This document shows, one piece after another, positions 47,665 through 61,002 of a stretch of 64,000 bases of DNA. This DNA is from Nepenthes gracilis (Eukaryota > Streptophyta > Magnoliopsida > Caryophyllales > Nepenthaceae), in NCBI GenBank assembly GCA_033239525.1, contig BSYO01000004.1:5185701-5249700 (forward strand), given 5' to 3'. The position numbers and the translations under genes are program-made. Within the stretch, counting starts at the first letter, position 1, and each line of letters starts with the position of its first letter. The notes under the pieces are model-generated. The model was not told the DNA's origin. It made no database searches and worked only from the letters and a program-made list of their open reading frames with translations.

Positions 47665-49396
47665 TCAATTCGGTAAATGGAATTATGATGAATCTGTTGT
47701 TTAACATAATTCCAAATACCATGTTTCCTTTTCTTTATACGGGTTTTTTGGTCATAGATTATAGAGTTTTCTTATAAAAGACAGTTTCTTCGACATCATC
47801 ATGGGATTTACAGAATTTATGTGATATTCTGAATAACTGACCATAAAGAGTCATTATAATTATCTCTCAACACTCCAAAAAACATGTGTTGATGAACCTT
47901 CCCTATCACAATCAACGTATCTTAAGTTTTTAGCATTGCAAATGTAGAAATTCCTTTTGCGAACAAATTGGCAATTACTAGGCAAAATAGGACAATTTAA
48001 TGGTATGAAGCTTGGATATAAAAATTAAGCAATCTTCCGCAGAATCTAAATAACTCTTAATAGCACAACCCTAATTTACAGGAATTCTTCCCCTTGTTTT
48101 GGTACCAAGTATGCACTAGAGATCCATAGTCCTTTTAAGGAATCGTCATTAAATGTTTCTCTTTCCAAGGTCTTTTCATATAGCCCATAACAGTTAATAG
48201 TGTCTGACAACACTCATATAATACAAAGCATCCACATTTTTTCATCTATGGTACTGTATTTGATGCAGGCATGCTTACATGGCAAGCCTGATCATGCAAA
48301 AGTTACCAATAGTAAATCACACACACCAGCACAAGAACAATTCCAACATATTTTATGATTTACTAAATACTGAAGACATTTTGTAAGGGCTTTATAATAA
48401 TAACCCGGTTCAACAACCAATATGTGATGCCCATTGGTCCATCCTACATAATTTGATATAAGTTGCCTTTGTTGCAAGCTTGCAATCCTTTATTTCATGC
48501 AAAAAAAGAGAAAGTCCAGAATTTCATTCACATGAAGCTAAGTGGCAAACACAAACAATGTCAGCCATAATATCCAGAAGAAAATAATATTTCAGAATGG
48601 AAGATTACTTTCTTTTACATCAACTGATTCTTCTATAACATTTATATCTAAAGCACCTAATGGTTCAGTCAGCCTCATGCAGTTCTAGCAAATATAACTC
48701 AGATAGTAATACTCCTCTTATGCTGTGTGATGCCGTAAAGCTGTGTGCCATGAATCTCAGAGTATCTCACACATGATTTAATTGATGCAGCACTGTCCTG
48801 TTCAATCTAGTCACACGGAAGCAAGAGACATTTTGGAAGAAAATTTGATATTAAAACATGTCTTATGAGGGAAACTAACAATGCTGCTGGCACTTCTCTT
48901 TTACGAATGTGTCCTGGCTAAATCAAAGAAATCTTCAGAAAGGAGATCACTAGAGATATGTCCTAAATCAAAGAGATCTTCACTAAGGATGTCACTGGAG
49001 ATATGTCCTAGAGTTCTTGACAAAAAACAAAACCCCATCCTCCCTCCCCAACTGCCCCACATTTTTCCCCCTACGAAAGATGAATGGAAGGAAAATTTGA
49101 GCTTTGTTTTATACGTAATAAAAGATTTTGTTAAACAACCTAAGATGCAACAATATACACTTAAGCAACCATCAGTTAATTTACAAAGTCCACGCTAGAC
49201 AAGTAGACATGGATTAATCAGTACCAACAACTCCACCTATTTATATCCCTAAAATCAAACCAAACCAAAGATTTCAACATACTTATGTTCTTTAAAATAA
49301 TAACTTTCAGGACTCTTATGGATTTTTCTACGGATGTGATCGTTACCTTGCTAACTATATTACTATTGACTTTAGCATATTTTACCATGTTAAAAG

Positions 49397-50874
49397 TGTT
49401 AGGGTTGGTCACTCTCTTGTGGGTGACACAATAAACAGAGACGTCATCGAAGGCTGCACAGGGCTTATGCAGTGTGCTGCAAACTGGCTGCAGCAGGAGG
49501 GCCGAGGGCTTCGAGCAATGAAAAGCTGAGGACTTCAGGCGTGAAGGGCCGAGGACTTGTGGAGGAATTCAAGATTAGAATTTTGGTGTGGCCAATTTGC
49601 TGGAGAGAAAGTTGACCAGCTGGCAAAATGGCCGGTCAACAGACGTTGACCGGCTAAAGGGCAAAAAGTCCGGTCAATGGAGGTTGACCGGATTGAGGTG
49701 CGTGGCCGGCTAAGGCGCGCAGGTTTTCCGGAGAGCAAAATGCCGGTCAATGGGTTGACTGGTCGTGAAGACAAAATGACCGGTATGCGCAGGATTTACC
49801 GGTATAGCCAAAATGACTAGGTGGCCAAAATTGAAGGTTGGCAAAATGGCCGGTTGCACCATTTTGCCCAGAATGGCCATTTTGCCCAGTTTGGAGCATT
49901 TTGCAAGGATAGCCAAAAGTGGCAGGTTGCTCGGTTTGGTGCATGTGGCAGGAATGGGCATTCCGGAATGCCTTTAGTGGAATGCCCTTAGTGGAATGCC
50001 AGTATGGAATTTCGGTTTGCAGCGGCCTGCTTGGAATGCCGGTCAATGAGAAGTTGACTAGCCTAGGAGAAGAATCCGGTCAACAAAGAGTTGACCGGCT
50101 GAGACCGTGCAGCAGAGTTGGTGGTAGCTTTCTCAGAGGTGACCGTTGACTTGGCAGTGTGGGCAAACTCTGAAGCGCATGCGCTGAAAGCTGACTTGCA
50201 AAGCACGCGTGCAAGTAGTAGGGCATTGGCTTGCAGGAAGCTCGGGAACTGGTAAAGACGTGGTACGAATCATCTGTAAGATTTGCCAATTGAGCAGATG
50301 AGGATTTGGAGTCAAAGCGTCTATATAAGAACACCAAAAGCTTTAGGGCAAAAGTGTGGTACACCAGTGTGTGTGAGTAATCACCAGAGGCGCTGTGCGC
50401 CAAGCCGCATGTGTGCGGGGGTGAAAAGGCGGTAGTTGCCATTTCACCACACTTGTAAAATGTCTGTGAGCAGAGAGCACCACAATGAGAAAAAGGAAAA
50501 GAGAAAAATAGAGGATTAAGATTGAAGGAGAGTTTTCTTGCTTACTCTGGAGAGGTTTTTCTTGTTGTCTGTTCTTCGAGGGCTTGTGTAGCCAAGATGG
50601 GTGTTGTATTCTATCTCGGGGTTTTTGTAATCATATTTTATATAGTGAAATATTTTCAGAGTTTGTCTCGTGGATTTTCCCTCTTAGTTGAGAAGGGATT
50701 TCCACGTTAAAAATGTTGTGCATCTCTTTTGTTCCTTTGCTCACATTAATGGTGGCTGACTATAACAAAGGGTTTGAATTTCTGCTGCACCGGATTGGGT
50801 GAATTCGGCTTGTTCGAACCCCAACAAGTGGTATCAGAGACGGAAGTTGCGATCAAGCCCTCTTTTGACCCCAA
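49397..50874 (+). mobile_element. LTR with primer-binding site, internal region deleted
   Basis: LTR about 49397-50826 (starts TGTTAGGGTTGG, ends CCCCAACA), then AG and TGGTATCAGAG (50829-50839), the complement of the initiator tRNA-Met end used as primer site by many plant copia and gypsy elements. About 35 bp later comes a second GACCCCAACA (to 50874), like the last bases of a 3' LTR, and the duplicated host sequence resumes. Flanks AAAAG (49392-49396) and AAGAG (50875-50879) match at four of five positions. TATA box TATATAAG at 50322-50329. The whole coding interior is gone. The copy lies only in segmental copy 2, so it inserted after, or was lost from, the other copy. Confidence 0.75.
49605..50155 (+). 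promoter_or_regulatory. Dense W-box (TTGAC) cluster in the LTR
   Basis: About a dozen TTGAC cores occur on either strand in about 550 bp, mostly as GTTGACCGG and its inverse CCGGTCAA, often in inverted pairs (for example 49611, 49636, 49649, 49674, 49684, 49743, 49754, 50039-50055, 50079-50098, 50146). TTGAC[CT] is the known target of plant WRKY factors. They lie upstream of the LTR TATA box, where U3 enhancers sit. Confidence 0.6.
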
Positions 50875-52294
50875 CAAAGAGTGCCGGTTCAAAGCATTGA
50901 TAAGTTATGAAATCTAGAGAGCCATAAAACTGTTAATTAATGGACATGGATAGTAAGACTTCAGAACTAAAAGAATGCTTTACTCCACCCAATATGTCCA
51001 TTGCTCCTTTAAGTGGTCAGATCTGTTCTTGTTTGACTACCGCCCTTGTAGGTGCTTGTGAAGTTGCTTCACCTACCTGGAGCCTCTACCACTTTTTAAG
51101 ACTGATAGAGAATCAACAGTACCTTGGAAACATTGATAGTCACCCTCTCATATGCCACTCCTAAAGCATAACATCATTGATCAGTTCCTTATGGAGCAAA
51201 TGTCCCCCCCCAAAAATAGGCTCTCTGAACCAATAAGCTAAGAACAAATATATGAGATTTTATCAGTGAGCTTTTGCCTTTTTGGCGGCGGGGCAGGGCC
51301 GGGGGTGGGAGGAACCACGTGAAAGCATCTGTGATATAAAAACTGGCTGCCTACCAAGACCACATTATGCAATTAAAAAGGCAGATACAACTCCAATTTT
51401 AAAGTCAGATTCACACCAGTGACCCACAAGAAATAAAAAGGGATTGCAAGACCAGGAAATGAGTTCAAAGTCTAAAGATGTTCGCTCTCAACAAACAGGA
51501 GAGTAAGCTCTGCCCAGAATCCTCAATTGGTCAAAAAAGAAACTAGAAGGGAAACAGTTAAAAGAGGACCCGTAAATCTGGCCTTCATTAGATCTACATG
51601 AGAATCGCATGCGATACTGCCCCTGAAATATAATTAAGCACCGCTTCAAAAACATTTTCCATCTGCATCACTTTCCATACAGCCACTGCCGTATTTAGCA
51701 AAACTATTTCTTTCTTATGATGGAAGACATATAACATGATCTCATATATGTAGCGTCCCCTATCACAGCACTTGGTTTGTTATTCTGGGACTTCATATTC
51801 GTTCATATCCTCTTCTTTCTTTGTTTTTCACTTGGAAGTTTCTTTCCTTTTATCAGTAATTAGTAGCTGGAGCCAGGAGTTTGATTTCTCCAGACTTGCA
51901 GTGTAAGAATAACACGCCATCTTTTGCTTTAAACATCTATTCCTTGCCGACATCATAATCAAAGTTTTTGTTATACCTCCAGGACAAGGCAAAAGAAAAG
52001 AAGAAGGAGACCAAGAATAATGGAACAGAGGCTGAAGTCATAAGCACAATGATAACAACAACACTTCCCTAGTATGCATCAAAAGGTATAACAAGACTCA
52101 AATCCAAAGAAAACTAAACAACAACAATTCCCTAGAATGCATAAAAGGAATACCATGACTCAAATCTATGATAACCGATCCTACCGCATTGTGGTGCTAC
52201 AACAGTAAACCAAAGGAAAACAGACTATCAGATGCAACTAACAGAAATTAATGACCAGCGGTTTATCTGGATCTTATTCAGGAGACCATTAGGA

Positions 52295-52909
52295 CTAGAA
52301 AAAGCCATGTCCAAGATCATTTGGATAATTGAATATTGGACCATTAAAATCTTCCATAGGATTGATCCTCATTAATGGCGGAGGATTTGTAATCTCCATC
52401 AGCAACTTATTGTTGTGCAGGATCACATTCCCCTTTAGCTCCTCCAATGCCCGTTTCAGTTCCTCAAGCTGTTGCAGTCCAAGTTCTTCAACAGGGGCTT
52501 GCCACCAAAACTGGCCCTGCCCAGCCTTCCTTATCTCATTAAGTTCTTCACCCCGCTTCTTTTCAGCCTCCAGTTGGTTGTTGAGTAGAGTGAGTCGCAG
52601 ATTAAGCTCCCGAAAATTAGCATCATGCTGAGCCTCAACAGGTTGTTCAATGTTAGCATTTGAGGAAGGATTGGGAACCAGGAAACGATTAATTACTGCA
52701 TCAACAGAAGGGTGACCAAAGGAGAATGCCTTTTTGCCAGGTGAGAAGACAATAATTGCAGCTTGTGCACCACATAAGGTGCAAAGTTCGCTTGCCTTCT
52801 TAAAGAGGCCAGAGCGACGTTTTGAGAAGGTAACCTGCAGATTGGCATCTTTCTCCATCCTGACCATATCTACCTTCTGACGGCCCTTTCTCTTCCTCTC
52901 AGTGGCCAT
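52295..52909 (-). CDS. AGL62-like: AGL62-like type I (M-alpha) MADS-box transcription factor
   Basis: Intronless ORF of 204 residues, as usual for type I MADS genes. The MADS domain occupies about residues 8-66: GRQKVDMVRMEKDANLQVTF then SKRRSGLFKKASELCTLCGA and [19 protein letters not shown], with basic DNA-contact residues kept. A coiled-coil-like C-terminal region follows (LTLLNNQLEAEKKRGEELNE, then GQFWWQAPVEELGLQQLEEL, a block typical of AGL62 relatives), ending DLGHGFF. Known AGL62 acts in the nucleus and controls endosperm cellularisation. ATG at 52909 is the first in frame and gives a full domain. A TATA-like TATAAATCC (minus, 53006-53014) lies about 100 bp upstream. The paralogue at 35800-36384 is a pseudogene, so this is the only working copy here. 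Confidence 0.96.
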   Translation of the reverse strand: MATERKRKGRQKVDMVRMEKDANLQVTFSKRRSGLFKKASELCTLCGAQAAIIVFSPGKKAFSFGHPSVDAVINRFLVPNPSSNANIEQPVEAQHDANFRELNLRLTLLNNQLEAEKKRGEELNEIRKAGQGQFWWQAPVEELGLQQLEELKRALEELKGNVILHNNKLLMEITNPPPLMRINPMEDFNGPIFNYPNDLGHGFF

Positions 52910-53005
52910 GACTAACAGAGGAAGTGTTAGCCCTTATGGAAAAAAATAAACAAAGATTATGAATTCTTCAAAGACACAATGGATCGGAACAGACAGGAAG
53001 CATGA

Positions 53006-53014
53006 GGATTTATA
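53006..53014 (-). promoter_or_regulatory. TATA box of the AGL62-like gene
   Basis: TATAAATCC on the minus strand, about 97 bp upstream of the start codon. The same motif and spacing are kept in the pseudogene copy (36469 region), which supports a promoter role before the copy decayed. Confidence 0.5.
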
Positions 53015-53165
53015 GGGAGACTCACCTAACCTGCCATTAAAGCAATTAAAGTTTGTTACCATATCAGTTCTAATATTTTTTGTTCCCTTATATGAAATTT
53101 GTTACCATAGGTAGAGGTTTCTGAATCGTATTCTTATTCAATTTAAGTTGTCAATATGATCCTTA

Positions 53166-56100
53166 TCTTCACGGTAAATATTATAAAACAGTTGGAGAAG
53201 ACAAAATAATTTATGAGCACTACAGGTGTGATGGATAAACAGTTTATGTATACAACGTATAATGTGTAATCCTGATGTCACAAAAGTTAACAAAGATAGA
53301 CACAGGATTAGTATTCATTTAATATAACAGTTGTCAAAAGGTGGATTAGCACATTATGAGTCAATGATATCAAGTCATTATTACAGAAAACAGGGCATTG
53401 GAGCTGATTTGAATGTGAGGGATATTAGCGCTATGATTTCATCACTTGGAATCTGAAAGCTAAATACACAATAAGAGAACTGTTCCATCATTTTCTCGGT
53501 CTTTACTTCACAGTAATAGGAACATAAGGGAAAAAAGTGTCAACACCACAGGAGAAAAGTTGTATTACTTTTAGTGGTGCATGATCGCATGTAAATTTGG
53601 GCAAAGCATTGTTTTGTAATATTAGATGGCAGGTGGTATTGTACAGCCTAAAATAACATACTAATGTGAAGAGCAAATCTTCAAGAATCCAAAAAAGCAT
53701 AAGTTGTTGTACACTAAGAATAGGATGATATCGCAACACACCTGAGAACACTTTGCCCATTTCAAGAAGAAACTAAATTAGTAAGATATTCAATAAGATT
53801 TCAACAAAATACAAAAGATGAAAAAGAGAAAATTTTTATTAAAGGACTAATGAGACCCATCTGGTAGATATTTACGCAATTGGTTCCGTTGCTTTATCAT
53901 GTACTTGACAAGCTACAGAATCCTTTATACTTCATACATTTAATATGCATGCCTTAATTATTTCACAATCAGAGAAATATCCAGACTTTATTCTCATATG
54001 GTGAAAACCATCTTCAAACAACAATTATTTCATTAAAAAAGTTGCATGTGGATTAAGTTGTTATGGAGCCATATGGGCCTATTCGGTTAATGTAAGAAAT
54101 TTTCCGTTTTCCATTTTCATTTCCATTTCAAATTTTCCTTTTTCCAAATGAAATAATATAAAACATGTTCATTTGTTGACAAATGTAACTGCTTACATTC
54201 ATGCTTTTTACATGCATGCAACTAAAAACTGCTAAACATTTTTGTGTTGGGTCACCCACTCCCACATGCAGGATAACAGTAGGGGGAAGGGAGGCTCATC
54301 CTGGGTAATAGAAACATACTTGAAGACAGTCTCACGAAGGTTGTTTGTCTATTATATTTTCCACCACCTTCCAATCTAATAGTTTAGCATTCAGTTCATT
54401 TGATTTACATAGCTCTTGGTCATTGATGAATTGACGTCCAGTAATACCTCAATCAGGCATTGATCGATTGACCTACAACAATATGCTGAACCAGTCATTG
54501 ATAGGTCAAGCTATGGCCACTGACTAAAATTATAACTAACAATGTAGCAAATATAACAGTATCATTAACTTAACAATCCACAAAGAATAAATTTCATTAA
54601 ATTATAGGCGCTGGTAGATGATAAAACAATGCTATTTAGAAAACAACACCTTAGGCTCTCCATATCATGCAACCCCACCTTACCCAATAACTTGAGCAAA
54701 AAAAATAATTTATGAGGACCCAAAAAACTTGATTAAAATGCTGGGTAAACGATAACAATAGACTCAGGGTTTACTAACAACTCCAAATCGTAATGTTCAA
54801 CCTGAATTGAAATTTTGATCAAACTCACTTAGCATAGAAATTTACTCCCATATTTGTGAGTTTGTAGATTTACGGCAGCGAATTGTTTTATAATTTGATA
54901 ATATAAAAACAATATAACAAGAAACCCTCTATCTATAAATGGAGAGCGACTAAAATTTAGTGCAAAGCTGGAAAATTGGTTCCAGCTTCCAGCTGAACAC
55001 ATAAAACATTCGGAAAAAATTTTAAACTTTTGTTTTTCATAGAAAAATATTCCATAAAATAGTGTTAGTTTCACAACTGAACGAACCCTAAAGAGTTCTT
55101 TCGCAATTTTCTATTTCAAGACTTGATAGAGTATGAGCACATACAGGTTCTTCCATTTGAGAAATTCAGTTGGCAACTCAATGAATGATACACTACATGC
55201 ATCTCACCTCAGCTGTGAGGCAGACACCCAGAAGGATATCAAAGGATCACATATATTGTAATCTTAGGATGACCTCGCCACACTGTCTAAATGTCGGCTG
55301 CATAATCTGCTCTTACTACCACATGAATCAGAGCGCCACCTCTTATGCAGCATGGTAGCAGGCTGGAAGCAATTACTATTAGTCAGTGTCTCATAAAAGA
55401 ATATAAACAGATGAGACTTAAACAAGGATGATAAGTGACCAACAAAGCTCATTTGCAGGGCGACCAAAGTCATCTCTTCAAATGAATTGTCATTTCTAGT
55501 CCTGGCATAATAAGGTTGAACTTTGGCACAACTATAAGACTATTTAATTATGATTTTAGGAGTCACATTTTTAAACCATCAAAATAATTTCGTACAATCT
55601 GAGGTAAGTGTACATCAAACAAGGACGGGATACGCTGGGCTATCCCTGTGTAGACGTTAGTTCATCAAACAATAAGAACAATATACATAGCAATGTGGCC
55701 AACATTTCCGAAAAAAATCCTTAAAGTTTGTTAGCCTGAAGGTAATCAGTTCATTAGGTCTAATAAGTAGTGAGGAAATAAAATGGAAATATCAAATATA
55801 TTCAACATTTTACTTTCCCAATTATATTCTCAACTTTTATTTTTACGTCGAATCTCACCTGCTTTTTTTATATGGAATAAAATTCGTACAAGAGTAAAAG
55901 TGGATACTGTAGTTGAAAAACAAAAGTGAAAAGATGATAATGTAATTAAAAAAATATAACCGTTGTTTTTGGACTTTTTGCCATAAATAAAAAGTGTTTA
56001 TGGCACTGACCTCTAAGCGAATCATTTCCTTCTAAAATACCTTTGAAAATAATTAAGAACCTCAAAGTTTTTAACGTACCCTACATGCTCCTTAACAATG

Positions 56101-56662
56101 TGAACGTGTCTTTTCTCGTTGCTGTTGTATGACGTCACTGTTCACCATCATAATGATGTGAAACACAAAGATCCACAAACGCTATCAGCCTATCAGGAGA
56201 TTCCATATCTGTTTGCATATGGAAGATGTAATCACAACAAGATGTTTTTGAAATATTTAAGGCCTACATCCAAATTCTTGTTCAACAACTGCATATTCTG
56301 TTAGCTCAACATAAAATGCAAATTTGTCTTTTTATTTCTCTTTCTTCATCCCAATAACAGACATTCTACGGTCAGATTATGTAAGTACAACCAATTATAG
56401 CCTCCCATTCTTCAAAGTTGTTCATCTAACAAATCAGCCAATTTAAACCCAGATAAAGGAAAGATGCCCTTCCTCGAGTAGACAAAACTTTAGCTCGCCC
56501 ACACTGGAAAATCATAATATATGACATTGCACAGCAATCTTAGCATGAAACAAGTTAACCAGGCCCTGTGATAGTATTAAGGAGCAGGAAAGTTAACAAC
56601 TATTAATCTTCCAGGGTAAATGGGCGAGCAAATAATAAGAGGAAAGGTTTAAATCAACTTAC
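53166..56662. other. Intergenic DNA
   Basis: AT-rich, no supported gene. A minus-strand open segment at about 55264-55473 has no family match. No repeat partner was seen. Confidence 0.5.
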
Positions 56663-56990
56663 ATATCGCTAGAAGACCAAGCTTTAAGATCCACCGGCGA
56701 GACTAATTGCGATATCAATTGCCAAAGTAGTTGTTTGATGGAAGAAGGGAATCGGCCTGGGAATCACTGCTAGCGATAGAGGAGATTTCTTTAGACTGAA
56801 TCATTTGTAGATCTTTGAACCCCTTCACCAAAATCCAAACACTATGTAAAGAAGAAAAGGGCTACGGAAATCAAAAACCCCATAAGTTCAATCCTTCCGT
56901 TCAGGGTTTCACAGAAAGCAACATAAATTCTCAAGAAGCCACGGAGGGATAAGCTGAATTGAACCCCTGGCACCCATTAGGGTTAATGGG
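56663..56990 (-). other. Possible 5' exon of an unidentified minus-strand gene
   Basis: On the minus strand, GC-balanced sequence with coding texture ends at a strong donor (GCGATAT then GTAAGT, 56662-56657). One frame begins ATG at 56804 (MIQSKEISSIASSDSQADSL) but stops after NYFGN; another open frame reads LISQLVSPVDLKAWSSSD up to the donor. It could be a leader exon with a short upstream ORF, or a frameshifted coding exon. Family not recognised. Confidence 0.35.
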
Positions 56991-59900
56991 CATTTGGTTT
57001 CTGGTACTAAGATCACTATCGTTTGAAAAGTGAATCATAAGGTAATGCCGGATTTAAAAAGCTTCACAATGGTTTGCCATTGGCACAAACTACAAACTCC
57101 ATCCATCAAATTTGATCTTGCACTGTTCCGAACGGCCCGTGCTGGCGCCATCAACAAAGGCTGTTCAGACGCTCAGGAGGGGCTGCAGGCATGTGACGGC
57201 TGCAGTCATGGCGGTTACCTCTTATATGGTAAGCAGGCAAAGCCCCCCCCTAGTTCAAACTGTCTGCTCTGCTGACGAGAAAGTTTAAATAGGGGCAAAC
57301 TAATATAATATAAAATAAATAATAGAAACTAAAACAATTTTTTTTTTTAAATTTTATATCACACAATCTCGGCCGCAAGACGACAATAAAGCTCAAAATA
57401 GAAAGTTTCATATTGGAGTCAGATGTTAAACAACTTATCATATATAACATATAAATTTTCCACAAATTTATTATAGTTAGGATTTCCCGTTGTATTTTAA
57501 AAATTAGAAAAGAATTATAATTCTCATTTCATCAACATTATACAAGTTTGTTGACAATTATAATAGATTTATAAATCATATCAATTGATCCGTTTTAAAT
57601 TTATAATTGATTATTAGTCTAGATTTTTTAGAAACAATTTTTAAAGACTATGGCATAAAATTTCTGGGTAATGATCTGAATCAATAATTTTTTCAACTAG
57701 ATTGTTAGTCAGGATTGAAGTCAAGAGTTCAGACAAGGTTATTATAAAATTTAAATACACTTCGTATTTTATCATTTTAATCAATAATCTATAATACAAC
57801 TTAATATATCTCATGAATTTAGATTGTCACACAAACTAGAGAACCTAACTATTCTTTCTGATTGTTCGAATAGTAGCGGGTCCTGTCTTCATAATTATAA
57901 ATTACTATCGTGCGCACTATAACAAATTAAACGAGAGGTAAAAAGTACATGAGATTCGTTTTATAATATATTTTTTAATACTCAAATTAATAATTTTGCT
58001 CAAACGATAAAAAGATATTGAAAGAAAATAAGTGCTGGAATTAAGAGAAGGTGGGGATAAGTATGAGTCTAAAGGATCCGGCTCCATTTGGATGCACTTG
58101 TTGTTTGAGTGTCTTTTTCGTGGGTTTCCTCTCATTTTTTTTCAATTTGAGAAGAATTAAATTTATAGTCATATTTTTAACTATCTGATAAACTCTAAAA
58201 CTGCTACCTATGTTAAAAGATGTTTCAAGAAAGCTATTGGAAGGAATTACTTTTAAAGTATAATCATCATTTGAATTAATTAGAAAACAGTCTTGTTGTT
58301 AATGTATGAATAGTTTTGACCATTTCTGTATCGGATTATTCTCTTTCAGTTAACAATAATCGTTTGTTAGGATTATATGTCCCATTTAATTCCTATAAAA
58401 CCATTACTCGATTGACCTGTTTAGTTTAATATTTTGTTATTTGAGCTGTTACCACTTAAACCCTGCTCAAGTTTTAGATTGGGCCGATATATTTTGAACT
58501 ATACCCAGCTCTAATAACTTGAGACGGCTACATATGGCATCAATTCAGCATTGTTATATATTTATATTGATATTGGAAACAAAAGTTATTTACTTTGTGT
58601 TAAAAAAATTCATGTATCCCTTATTTATTTATTTATTTTTGTTAATGTCTATCAAAAATTTGACGGCCTTATTTTAACCGTAATAATAATCCATAAAAAT
58701 AACAGATAAGCGACAACAATAGTTGGTGCTACTCCTTGACATAAATAAAAGTGGGTGCCTAAGCATCAGATTCCCGAGCTAATTAACGGCAAAACAATAA
58801 TAGTTGGCAATTTATACAACACTTTATATAAATGCAATTTTTGAAATTGCGTCCATTCACATTGTGCCATTTATGCATGTGATTAATTGTCAAAATAAAA
58901 GCATTTTTCTTGTATTAGGAAAACAATTATAAGTCGATTATCATATGTAAAACATGCAATCCAAACATTAGAGAGCGTGCATGTAGTGTAAGCAAGTTCA
59001 AAATGTTCAAAAATATTACATATAATAAGGTATATAATTTATTAATTTACTAAATTTTAACTAAATGATATAATTTTATATATAATAAGTATGGTCAGAA
59101 TTGAGCTGATCCAAAATAAAGATGGATAAGAGGTTCAAATGATGATAACCCAACAGGATACACCATAAAGCTCATCAGACAAACAGTGCAATGCTTAAAT
59201 CAAATGACACGACTTAAACAACCGAATATTAAAGAATTATAATGGCTTGCTTATTAAGTTGCTTCAAATGATAGTTGCATCAATCCAATAATTAAAAGTT
59301 AGATGGTCTTCTCATTGAATTAAGATAGTCGTTACACATATAGGTAATACCCCTCACCACCAAAGAGACACCGTATCAATGCATTGATTTAAAAATCCGT
59401 CAATAAAATGACACATATTATTATAAATAAAGCCACTCCACCAAATAAGTGTAAAAGAATTAGAGATGCTCCATTAATTAAATGCATAACTACTAAAGTC
59501 ATTCCGTCAGTCAAGTGTACAAAAAGGAACACTACCCTCCCGACTAATTCTCTTCCCAATATTCTTTACATTCTCACATTTATTTTCTTACGTCTTTCTT
59601 TTTTAAGTATAAAGATTTTTAATTTTAATGCCGGAGCAAATACTAAGAAGTGAGTATTATATATTTTTTATTTTTATTTGTTTAGTTGTAATGTGTAGAA
59701 TCAAAATTTTAAATTATAAAAATTGGACCTATTTCTGTTCAGATGCCTACGCATGACAACGTGACTCCCTAATTTGTATAGTAATCCAGGTCCTTAAGAC
59801 GCACCAATATAATTAGTTTAGATGAATTAATTATTTATAATTAATTATATATATATTTTTAAAATATATATTTCTTTAAGGCATATCACTTGATAAAAAA

Positions 59901-60997
59901 ATAAATATTTTAATAATTTAGAAATGTCTTTCTCTTACTTTATAAAAGATCATTTATAATCACTATTTTGAAATACATAAGAATTGCATAAAATATTTAT
60001 AAATTCTAAAGAGAGAGAGATAGAGAAATCATCTCCCGATTATCCGAAACAATAACAAATTCTGTGTGATTTTAATTTTCTAAATTATTATCGACAAATT
60101 GAAGTTTAATACTTATAAATCCACATATATAAATTTATTTTAATATATAATTAATTAATGAGAAAATATGATAATGAAGATCTTAATAATAAAAATGTGT
60201 ATCTCATTAAAGAATTTTTCATACTAAATACGTAAAAAAGTAAACAATTTATACTATAAGAGCTCTCATGAAAAACAAAATATTTTAATTGGGCAGTGGC
60301 ATATATTTGATATTTGTGATTAGGATACATATTGTTGCACCTATTATCCATGCCAAAAGTGTGATTAGGACACATATTTAGATTGTTTTACTGCAATTAA
60401 TATTTTAGTGTGACAGTTTGTTGGCATAGTCTTATAATTAAAAAAAATTTAAACAAGGTAACTCTCCAATACTACATTAGATTATTAGATTCTACTTTAT
60501 CATTAATATACCTATCATTAATTATTTATGAAAGAAAATTGAGTTATTTACGTCATTGTGATTGATAGGGCAAATTGTTATACATGTTATTCTAAATGGC
60601 TTAGCAATGGGTAATCAATATTGTCTTATTTATTTATTATTATTATTTTCTGTTCTTAACTATTCTTTCGAGCTAAGAACTCATGTTTATTGTTTTCTCA
60701 TTAAGAAAATAAAAGTGCAGGAGCTTTTTTTTTAAATCTTTTATTCATGAGTTATAGGATAACTGATCTTAATTTTGTAATTAAACTTAATCACAATTGA
60801 AAAATCTGTCAAAATCATGTTTTAATTATACGATAATGAGCTATTTTTTCTATATAATAATGATTAAGTTATTACTATGTGATTTAAAGATTATATGTTT
60901 GAATTATAAAAATTATATCTTATATTATATAATGTTGATAATGTATAATAGATGCAACGTGATTCACCATTTTGTACATAACAAAAATTTTTTATAT
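56991..60997. other. AT-rich intergenic DNA
   Basis: No gene supported. An open frame at 57030-57275 has no motif. About 59340-59640 has a faint LTR-leader look (TATTATAAATAAAG then pyrimidine-rich sequence) without a second copy. Confidence 0.5.
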
Positions 60998-61002
60998 CGA
61001 AT

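Larger units (their letters stand above)
48460..53165. repeat. Segmental duplication, copy 2 (with intact MADS gene)
   Basis: Direct copy of 33110-36660, about 15.4 kb away and in the same orientation. It is longer because it contains the LTR insertion at 49397-50874 and extra sequence at about 48880-49390. Host homology resumes right after the insertion: GTGCCGGTTCAAAGCATTG..GTTATGAAATCT matches GTTCTGGTTAGAAGC..GTTATGAAATCT at about 33520-33557. Confidence 0.85.

Noticed and set aside
57030..57275. Open frame of 81 codons
   Set aside because: No motif, no splice context, no homology recognised.
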